From G965240365 sp965240365 (GTDB lineage Bacteria; Pseudomonadota; Gammaproteobacteria; Eutrophobiales; Eutrophobiaceae), in the NCBI GenBank assembly GCA_965240365.1, contig OZ251218.1, forward strand, positions 2,976,001-3,040,000: a DNA stretch of 64,000 nt, read 5' to 3'. This document shows, piece by piece, positions 57,839-64,000 of the stretch. The notes under the pieces were generated by a model. The model had not been told where the DNA came from. It saw nothing but the letters and a program-made list of their open reading frames with translations, and ran no database searches. The number at the start of each line of letters is the position of its first letter. Position 1 is the stretch's first letter. The position numbers were made by a program, and so were the translations under genes.

Positions 57839-58882
57839 CTACAAGTCAAAATCGAGCCACAGCGGCGCGGCGGACACCGGCCGCGCCTGGCAGGCCAGCA
57901 CGAATCCGCGTTCGAGATTGCGCTTCGATAGCGCCCTGGCGCTGGCCATTTGTACCTCGCCCTCGCGCAGCAGCGACATACAGGCGCCGCAATGCCCCTC
58001 GGCGCATGAATATGGCGCGTCTATCCCGGCCGCCAGCGCAGCCTCAAGCAGGGTCTGGCCCGCGTTGACGGTTATCGCGTGATCTATGCCATCCAATGTC
58101 ATGCGGCATTGCTTTACGGCGACGCCTTTATCATTAGTTTGCGCTTCCGGGTCGACGCCGAGTCTGTCATCGTCAGCGGGAGAAAGGAATTTTTCGGTTT
58201 GAATAGAGACCGCCTCGCCGCAATGCCCGGCGAGTGTTGCTTCGGCCATATCCATCAGAGGCGCGGGGCCGCAAATGTAAATATCGGCGTTTTCCCAGCC
58301 GTTTGATTCCGCAATGATGTCATGCTCAGATATAAAGCCCCTGTCGCTGTCCAGCCAGTGGTGACAGGTAAATCTGTCCGGGTGGCGGACAGCCAACTGT
58401 TGCAGGGCAGCCCGGTAGATAATGGCGTCTTCACGCCGGTTGGCGTAGAGCAGCTTTACCATTCGGCGTGTTTCAGAGAGCGCCTGCTTTAGCAGGGCAA
58501 TGCACGGCGTGATGCCACTGCCGCCGGCGATCAAAAACAGGGGCGCCGGCGACTGCCGGATCGTGAAGCGTCCTGCGGGCGCCTGCGCCTCTATGCGCTC
58601 GCCAACGCGCAAGTGATCGTTGAACCAATTCGAGCCGCGCCCGTTTTGCACGCGCTTGACGCATATCGTCATATCCGGGTCGGCACAAGGCGCGCTGGAC
58701 AGCGAATAACTGCGTTCGATAAGGCCGGCTTCGTGGGGAATGCGAAAGGTTAAAAACTGGCCCGGAAGATAGCGAAAATATTTTGCCTCGCCCCGCTCCG
58801 GCGCCAGCACGAAACTGCGCGCGGCGTCCGTTTCATAATGTATCGCCTTAACCGTCAGGCGATAATAAACAGCTTGTGACAC
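57839..58882 (-). CDS. Ferredoxin reductase-type oxidoreductase with C-terminal 2Fe-2S domain
   Basis: A 347-residue electron-transfer protein. It has an FAD domain with RSYSLSSAP (about 72-80), an NAD(P) domain with AGGSGITPCIALLKQAL, and a plant-type 2Fe-2S domain with CAEGHCGACMSLLREGEV and a final LACQ. The layout is like Hcr or PaaE-type reductases. A GTG at 58882 immediately after the MOSC stop is the natural start; the open frame upstream lies inside the MOSC gene. The partner is unknown, but MOSC proteins are often fused or adjacent to such reductases, suggesting electron supply to a Moco enzyme. Confidence 0.85.
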   Translation of the reverse strand: MSQAVYYRLTVKAIHYETDAARSFVLAPERGEAKYFRYLPGQFLTFRIPHEAGLIERSYSLSSAPCADPDMTICVKRVQNGRGSNWFNDHLRVGERIEAQAPAGRFTIRQSPAPLFLIAGGSGITPCIALLKQALSETRRMVKLLYANRREDAIIYRAALQQLAVRHPDRFTCHHWLDSDRGFISEHDIIAESNGWENADIYICGPAPLMDMAEATLAGHCGEAVSIQTEKFLSPADDDRLGVDPEAQTNDKGVAVKQCRMTLDGIDHAITVNAGQTLLEAALAAGIDAPYSCAEGHCGACMSLLREGEVQMASARALSKRNLERGFVLACQARPVSAAPLWLDFDL

Positions 58883-58883
58883 A

Positions 58884-59666
58884 TTAAGACAAAAAAATCG
58901 GGTCACCTGTTTTGACGCGACCCTCCTGCAACACCGCGGCAAACACGCCGGCATCGCCACCGTGCTTGCGGCTGATGTGCCGCAATACTTTTGGCGATTC
59001 TTCCGCGGTGTCGGGGTCAAGCGTAATCATTTTGCAGCGCGGGTCCCGCTCGATAACTGCCACTTCCAGCCTTTCGCCAATCTTCAGCGTCTTCCCAATC
59101 AGTGAAAATTCATAATAGGGATCATCCTGGTTTTCCCATTCCACGTAAAAGTTGGCGCGAAAGCGGCGTTTGTCGATGGGCATACCGATTTCTTCCGATA
59201 GCGCCTCGGCCGCCGAAGTGGAGAAAATCGACAGCGGCCGGCAATCATGCTGGCCTTTTTGCGTGACATGCACGCGCAGCTTTCTGCCGGCGGCAGCTTC
59301 CAGATCAGCCAGAAACGCGGGATCCTCTATATCGTTGCGGGTTCCATCCGGGGTTTCAACACTCACGCGAAACGCCTCGGCGTCCGGGTAAACGGGGTTG
59401 ATGCCGGGGGCAAGTCCCTCGGCGGCGTCCAGGTCTGGCGGTAAAAGCACATCCTGACTCGATTCAAAACTCGCCTTATAAAGCACAAACTCCTCCTGAT
59501 CACGACCCGTATGCCAGGGGAAAGCCGGATCGCCGTCTTCCGCGATCACGCCATAGATACGATCACCCATCAACCCGCTGTAGGCGGCGTAAACATGGGG
59601 GATATGCTCGCCGCGCATACCTTTCACCGGGTAGCGCCAGATACTTTCGATGTTTCCAAGTTTCAT
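58884..59666 (-). CDS. MOSC domain protein
   Basis: A 260-residue protein with the MOSC N-terminal beta-barrel (MKLGNIESIWRYPVKGMRGE) and the MOSC core (DKRRFRANFYVEWEN; AVIERDPRCKMITLDPDT, holding the conserved Cys near residue 211). MOSC proteins bind molybdenum cofactor sulfur and act in reductive detoxification or sulfur transfer. It is the first gene of a two-gene unit with the oxidoreductase. Confidence 0.87.
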   Translation of the reverse strand: MKLGNIESIWRYPVKGMRGEHIPHVYAAYSGLMGDRIYGVIAEDGDPAFPWHTGRDQEEFVLYKASFESSQDVLLPPDLDAAEGLAPGINPVYPDAEAFRVSVETPDGTRNDIEDPAFLADLEAAAGRKLRVHVTQKGQHDCRPLSIFSTSAAEALSEEIGMPIDKRRFRANFYVEWENQDDPYYEFSLIGKTLKIGERLEVAVIERDPRCKMITLDPDTAEESPKVLRHISRKHGGDAGVFAAVLQEGRVKTGDPIFLS

Positions 59667-59704
59667 CTCCTGCCTCCTGTGGTTTGTATTGAGCCGCTAT
59701 CTGT

Positions 59705-60202
59705 TTGATCGATAAGCAGGCCTGATTAAGAGACGTTCATAATACGCCTTTTGATTGGAAAGTATAGGCAGAATATTTGGCGCTTTATCGCTCTTAGACA
59801 GAGCGACACCGTCTTTCTGGCGCGGAATCTTCTCGAATCTATCAGGAAGAACAATGCCTGCCAATGCGACAGCTTTGTTAAATCATTTCTGATAGTGGTG
59901 CCGACAGAAAATTATTGTAAGCTGATGATTATCGACTGCATAAACAAGGATGCGAATCAGCCGTTGTTCCTGAAGGGTCACAAAAATCTGCTCCAGAATG
60001 CCCTTATTCGCCCACCAACGAAGACAGTATGTAAATAGTATACCAGTTGCCATATTCTTTCGGTAGATGCCGCCACTTACAGTCGTTTTCGGCCATATAA
60101 AAAAAAGGCATTTAATAACTGCTAGTTATTTATCTTGACGTTACCCCGTTGTGCCGGTAAAAGCCTCGATAGTTGTGCATATTGAGTATCTGTTAATTTC
60201 AT
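59705..60202 (-). pseudogene. Degenerate IS5-like transposase remnant
   Basis: Reading on the minus strand from ATG 60202 gives MKLTDTQYAQLSRLLPAQRG, close to IS5/IS427-type transposase starts, but a stop follows within 26 codons. Further fragments such as GNWYTIY and WWANKGILEQIFVTLQEQR continue the same family pattern in other frames. No catalytic motif is readable. The whole 59667-60340 gap has no other gene candidate. Confidence 0.45.
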
Positions 60203-60343
60203 ATAAACAGGATAGCACATTATCTTTTTTAGCGTAAACAGGCGGTAGCTTCACTTCAAAATTCGATATCCCGAGCTTGTCTCCCAATTACAAATTTCCT
60301 TATATGCTGCCGTTTCTCGAAAAAACTCAAATTCATATGCTAG

Positions 60344-61908
60344 GAGTCTGTCGGCTTTAACACCTCAATCACCAGCCGATGGGCCTCCATCAAATGCTGT
60401 CTCCAGAGAAACGGAGCCGTCAGCATCCCAAACCCAACTGAATCAAGGCATTTTCTCAAGAGAAATGGCTTCTTCCGCACATTCAGCCTCACAGGACGTG
60501 TAATCGCTTCAGATTCCAGGCCAGACACACCAGAGTCCATTCCCCGCTGGCCGCCTCCTGTCCGCGAAGATGAAATTGCCGGAATCCCAGGACCGACTTG
60601 ATAATCCCAAACACCGTCTCCACTGTGGATTTGCGCTTGGCGTAGATCGCTTTACCTTCCGGGGTGCGTAATCGATGCGCCATCGCCATGACCGCGTCCG
60701 CGTCTTCCGGGCACGGTGGAGGCACGGCGAAGCGCTCATCCCAGGGCAGGTTATGCGACTCACGGCTCACAGCAATATAGGGCGTGGCGCCAGCGGCTTC
60801 ACAGTCCTTCACGTTGTCTTCACTAAAATAGCCCGCGTCCGCCAAGACCCCATCGACCGTGCCCAGACGGTCCGCCATCGCCTCCAGGGCCTTAAGAGCC
60901 GGCTCGATTTCCTGTTTATCGTTCGGGTTCTGCGTCATGTGGTTTTCGACAATCAGATGGGTCTCGACATCCACCGCCGCCTGGGCATTGTACGCCTGCA
61001 CAAACCCCTGCGAGGTAGGCATGATGCGCGATTCCTTGTCAGTGAAGTTCACCTGATCCTTAGCGCGCGGCCCCGGTTGTGGCGCTTTGGGGGGCTTGCC
61101 TGGGGTCTTGCGACCCGTTTTCGCTTCCTTGTCCTCACGCTTTTTTAGCTTCGCCTCATAGTCGGCCTGTTCCGCCTCAAAGCGCTCCTGCGCGCGACGC
61201 GCGATCTGTGCTTTGGCCTTCTGGATCGCCGCCAACCGCGCTTCCCGACGCGCCAACTCCTCCGGTATCTCCATACCGGCATCGTCCTCCGTATCGTCCG
61301 CCTGTTGTGCGCGCTTCATCAGTTCCTCGACCTCGCCCTTCAACTGCGCTTCCAGCTTGTTCGCATGCGCCCAACTCACCGCCTTGTGCTTGCTCGCGTT
61401 GGCTTTGACCTTGGTGCCGTCCAGACTCACGTTGCCCAGCTTGAACAGACCGGCTGTCTTGGCCAGCACCAAAAGCTGCACGAACAGCCCTTGTAACTCA
61501 CCCAGAAAGCGTTTGCGAAACGTGGCAATGGTGTCGTGGTCGGGATGGCTGTCCCCAGTGATAAACCGAAACGCCAACGAATCGTACGTGGCCTGCTCCA
61601 GCTTACGGCTGGAAAACACCCCGGTGGCATAGCCATAAAACAGCAGCGCCAGCAGTACAGCCGGGTGGTAGGGGGGCTTGCCCACACCGCGGTAAGCACT
61701 CTCCAGAACCCTCAGGTCCAGTTGGTCCACCATCTCGACTACAAAACGGGCCAGATGCTTCTGCGGCAACCAGTCCTGTAAGGAGGGCGGTAACAGATAG
61801 GCCGTGTCACGATTGATCGTTCGAAATTTGCCTGACATTGGCTGCTTGATTCTCTATAGTGGAAAACATGACAGTTTACCTGATAGAACGCCTAAATCCG
61901 ACAGACTC
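60344..61908 (-). mobile_element. IS1182-family element with CTAG target duplication
   Basis: 1565 bp with terminal repeats GAGTCTGTCGG / CCGACAGACTC. CTAG at 60340-60343 is repeated at the other end, where it has been split by the neighbouring IS630. Confidence 0.85.
60489..61838 (-). CDS. IS1182-family transposase
   Basis: A 449-residue DDE transposase. The N-terminal domain (LLPPSLQDWLPQKHLARFVVEMVDQL) is followed by VSLDGTKVKANASKHKAVSW (first Asp), VDGVLADAGYFSEDN (second Asp) and KRKSTVETVFGIIKSVLGFRQF (Glu). It is uninterrupted and free of palindromes, so probably recent and active. Confidence 0.92.
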   Translation of the reverse strand: MSGKFRTINRDTAYLLPPSLQDWLPQKHLARFVVEMVDQLDLRVLESAYRGVGKPPYHPAVLLALLFYGYATGVFSSRKLEQATYDSLAFRFITGDSHPDHDTIATFRKRFLGELQGLFVQLLVLAKTAGLFKLGNVSLDGTKVKANASKHKAVSWAHANKLEAQLKGEVEELMKRAQQADDTEDDAGMEIPEELARREARLAAIQKAKAQIARRAQERFEAEQADYEAKLKKREDKEAKTGRKTPGKPPKAPQPGPRAKDQVNFTDKESRIMPTSQGFVQAYNAQAAVDVETHLIVENHMTQNPNDKQEIEPALKALEAMADRLGTVDGVLADAGYFSEDNVKDCEAAGATPYIAVSRESHNLPWDERFAVPPPCPEDADAVMAMAHRLRTPEGKAIYAKRKSTVETVFGIIKSVLGFRQFHLRGQEAASGEWTLVCLAWNLKRLHVL

Positions 61909-61911
61909 CTA

Positions 61912-63084
61912 GTGCAGTGTATTAAACTGATTGTTGATTTGCAAGTGTCGTCCTTGCCCGATTCACTTTTTCTAAAATGACCTCAGCGGATTTTGTCCAA
62001 ACAAACGGCTTTGACGACCGATTATGCCGGGCAATAAAATCATGGATGGCGGCTTCCAAATCTTTTACCGACGTAAACACACCGCGCTTTAATTGTTTTT
62101 CTGTCAACAGACCAAAAAATCGTTCAACTAAATTCAGCCACGAGGAACTGGTGGGAATAAAGTGCAGATGAATTCGCTTGTTCTTCTTCAGCCACTTTTT
62201 TACATTTTCATGCTTATGTGTCGCGTAATTGTCGACGATCAAATGCAACTCCTGATCCGCCAGTGTCTGCTTATTGACCTCTTTTATAAAAGATAGAAAC
62301 TCTTCGTTCCTGTGCTTCTTATGGCATTGCCCAATGACTTCCCCTGTTAAGGTGTTCAGCGCGGCAAACAGGGTGCTTGTGCCATGGCGCTTGTAATCGT
62401 GTGTCATTGTTCCACACCGACCCCGCTTCATCGGCAGACCAGGCTGTGTCCTATCCAGTGCTTGAATAGCGCTCTTTTCGTCCACACAAAACACGACAGC
62501 ATTTTCTGGCGGTGACAGATAAAGACCAACAACATCACGCAGCTTTTCTTCAAAGCGCGGGTCATTGCTGACTTTATAATTCACCGTCAAATGAGGCTTT
62601 AAACCCACTTCACGCCACACTCGGTTCACAAAAGAATGGTTGACACTCAGCTTGCGAGCTAAACGTCGTGTCGACCAGTGGGTAGCCCCTTCTGGTTTTT
62701 CCTGTGTCGTGATTCGGATGATCTTAGAGCGAAGCTCGGCTTGTTCGTTACTATTTTTACCACCGTGGTTTGCACCACGAGGCAAATCCTTTTCAATGCC
62801 TGGAAAACCCTTCTCCACAAAACGGTTTCGCCAACGGCCCACTTTATTGACATCAATGCCCAGCTCTTCTGCAATTTTGTAGTTGGGCTTTCCTTGCGAC
62901 GCCAACAAAACGATCTTCGAACGCTCAACCAAACGGGTTGGCGTTGTTCTACTGCGAATGTTTTTTGTTAGGCGTTTTTGATCTTCTTCTGATAGAATAA
63001 CTTTTACTTGAGCAGGCATCGGGCTTCATCATCCTGGTGTGTGAAGCCTCATTATATATCATCAATCAATTTAATACAATATAC
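61912..63084 (-). mobile_element. IS630-family element (different subgroup), inserted at the IS1182 edge
   Basis: 1173 bp with ends TGTATTAAACTGATTG and, inverted, TGTATTAAATTGATTG. Flanking TA at 61910-61911 and 63085-63086 is the target duplication and lies within the CTAG copy of IS1182. Its right end runs into the 3' part of the DUF4435 gene. Confidence 0.88.
61922..63019 (-). CDS. IS630-family transposase
   Basis: A 365-residue transposase with winged-helix N-terminus (NYKIAEELGIDVNKVGRWRNRF) and catalytic residues in VFCVDEKSAIQALDR, LHLIVDNYATHKH and SSWLNLVERFFGLL. It is unrelated in detail to the IS630 at 52342. Intact frame. Confidence 0.93.
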   Translation of the reverse strand: MPAQVKVILSEEDQKRLTKNIRSRTTPTRLVERSKIVLLASQGKPNYKIAEELGIDVNKVGRWRNRFVEKGFPGIEKDLPRGANHGGKNSNEQAELRSKIIRITTQEKPEGATHWSTRRLARKLSVNHSFVNRVWREVGLKPHLTVNYKVSNDPRFEEKLRDVVGLYLSPPENAVVFCVDEKSAIQALDRTQPGLPMKRGRCGTMTHDYKRHGTSTLFAALNTLTGEVIGQCHKKHRNEEFLSFIKEVNKQTLADQELHLIVDNYATHKHENVKKWLKKNKRIHLHFIPTSSSWLNLVERFFGLLTEKQLKRGVFTSVKDLEAAIHDFIARHNRSSKPFVWTKSAEVILEKVNRARTTLANQQSV

Positions 63085-63861
63085 TAGACGCAGGACTCGC
63101 TCAAGAGTCTCTGCCCCTTTTGGATTGTTGAACTTATTGGTATTACCTAACTCTCGTTGCAACGCTCGGCCAAGGATCCTTACGCAATCGTGGCCACAGC
63201 AAAGCGATTTTTTCTCTTCGATCCGATCAAGTTCTATTTTGATCAATTTTAAAATATTAACCTCTGTTTCTTTTGGTCGCTTCTGAGACCGACTAACAAC
63301 ATGCTGAACGGTTCTAAGCTTGTCCAATTTAAACGAGCTTTGATGATTGAAACGATAAGTCATCCCGCTAAACTTTAAGTACCAAGAATCTCTTTTCGAG
63401 AGATAGCGGAATGCTCCACAGAAAGATGCTGCTTCAAAGATCAGATCACAGACATCTTTGCCCGAAGCCTCTACTGCATTCACGCGATCTTTAACTCCAA
63501 ATTCGCGCAAGACGTTCTCAAGTGCGGGGGAGCATAATATCATTATTTCGATGTCGTTCTCATCTGAGTAAACTACCGAGCCCTTGTGTGCAGGATATCC
63601 AATCAAGTCAGAAAAATCCTTGTCAGCAAGACCCAATGCTCCACGAAATCCCGAATTCTCCAGAATGGTAATTGCTTCAATAAGGTTCTTACGCCCAATA
63701 CAGACGATGATTGAGCATCGATCGGCATCGCAGAATTTACGAAATAGATTCGCGTCACTACTGCCTTCTACGAGCAAGAAGCTACCATCATGCAACGCTC
63801 CTTCAAGACGAATTTGGTTAGCCAATGTTGCTCCACTTATCTCAGCGCGGATACTGCTCAT
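63052..63861 (-). CDS. DUF4435 (TOPRIM-like) protein, AriB-like defence effector, 3' end altered by IS630
   Basis: A 269-residue protein with the DUF4435 signature: SFLLVEGSSDANLFRKF (about 27-43), IVCIGRKNLIEAI and GALGLADKDFSD, the acidic TOPRIM-type sites. It lies 7 nt after the end of an ATPase gene. In PARIS anti-phage systems an AAA ATPase (AriA) holds a DUF4435 toxin (AriB) in check. The IS630 boundary at 63084 means the last ~10 codons (YCIKLIDDI region) and the stop come from the transposon, so the native C-terminus is lost or slightly shortened. Activity is uncertain. Confidence 0.75.
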   Translation of the reverse strand: MSSIRAEISGATLANQIRLEGALHDGSFLLVEGSSDANLFRKFCDADRCSIIVCIGRKNLIEAITILENSGFRGALGLADKDFSDLIGYPAHKGSVVYSDENDIEIMILCSPALENVLREFGVKDRVNAVEASGKDVCDLIFEAASFCGAFRYLSKRDSWYLKFSGMTYRFNHQSSFKLDKLRTVQHVVSRSQKRPKETEVNILKLIKIELDRIEEKKSLCCGHDCVRILGRALQRELGNTNKFNNPKGAETLERVLRLVYCIKLIDDI

Positions 63862-63868
63862 GACTTGA

Positions 63869-64000
63869 CTATACCACCAGCTCTTGGACCAAATCCCATC
63901 TGTCGTGGATAATTTGAGGAGAATGGGTCGCGATAATCACCTTCATTTTCTTAATCTCTTGAATCTTTTGCAGATCAGAGATGAAATTTTTTTGCCACGC
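63869..64000 (-). CDS. AAA/ABC-type ATPase C-terminus (AriA-like), cut by window edge
   Basis: The last 43 residues of a protein whose 5' part lies beyond the window. KMKVIIATHSPQIIHDRWD carries the beta-strand and H-loop (ATHSP) of ABC/OLD-type ATPases, ending LVQELVV. The next gene encodes DUF4435, so a PARIS-like pair is likely. The Walker motifs must be seen outside this window. Confidence 0.6.
   Translation of the reverse strand, partial: AWQKNFISDLQKIQEIKKMKVIIATHSPQIIHDRWDLVQELVV

Noticed and set aside
59751..60038. 95-codon plus-strand frame in the gap before IS1182
   Set aside because: No ribosome site and no family match; the opposite strand carries IS5-like transposase fragments that explain the sequence better.

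Overview
The window looks like chromosome from an insertion-sequence-rich, moderately GC-rich gammaproteobacterium. The clearest evidence is uvrC-pgsA-tRNA-Gly(GCC)-tRNA-Cys(GCA) in the enterobacterial order and zipA directly upstream of ligA. No species-level identification is possible from sequence alone. Housekeeping and respiratory genes are intact, but islands between them are heavily broken up by transposons and several families of small palindromic repeats, as in host-associated or otherwise relaxed-selection genomes (inference).

Layout. 1-7.8 kb: the 5' two thirds of a Cu-ATPase ccoI, then an iron-uptake unit on the minus strand (TonB siderophore receptor, FecR anti-sigma, FecI sigma) embedded in four ~330-bp repeats. 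7.8-9.9 kb: a type II restriction-modification pair. 10.4-17.5 kb: an orphan antitoxin with a deleted toxin, then a cbb3 oxidase operon behind a perfect FNR/ANR box (DUF6455-like gene, ccoN, ccoO, ccoQ, a small unknown ORF, ccoP, a frameshifted membrane gene, ccoG, ccoH), then a cold-shock gene. 17.6-28.3 kb: enoyl-CoA hydratase and OsmC genes, IS30, IS256 fragment, ISAs1, an orphan ParD, an aconitase-type hydratase (two subunits) plus a PEP-mutase/isocitrate-lyase-family lyase, and a nested IS30/IS110/MITE pile-up that truncates a sugar ABC permease. 28.8-45.9 kb: amino-acid metabolism: pxpA-BCCP-biotin carboxylase-pxpB-pxpC, gabD, gabT, a five-gene Liv branched-chain amino-acid ABC transporter, methionine gamma-lyase with a divergent TyrR-type regulator, and a cyclase-family lipoprotein. 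46.5-51.4 kb: family-5 uracil-DNA glycosylase, uvrC, pgsA, two tRNAs, bioY-DUF1284 and a small peptide gene. 51.5-54.2 kb: a second IS110 copy split by an IS630. 54.3-59.7 kb: ligA, zipA, brnT-brnA, a flavin/2Fe-2S oxidoreductase and a MOSC protein. 59.7-64 kb: an IS5-like remnant, IS1182, IS630, and the end of a PARIS-like ATPase + DUF4435 defence pair.

The two most unusual signals are non-coding. (1) A 19-bp palindrome, CCTGCCTG-N3-CAGGCAGG, is present in at least 22 perfect and about a dozen variant copies. Removing exactly 19 bp restores transposase reading frames and repeat arms, and paired empty and occupied sites exist within the window; no target duplication is visible, so it behaves like a minimal mobile insertion. 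(2) A 134-151-bp element made of up to five consecutive hairpins occurs in three copies with 12-bp terminal inverted repeats and 2-bp target duplications (TT, AA, CA). A strongly diverged relative with compensatory stem changes lies directly upstream of the TonB receptor ribosome-binding site.
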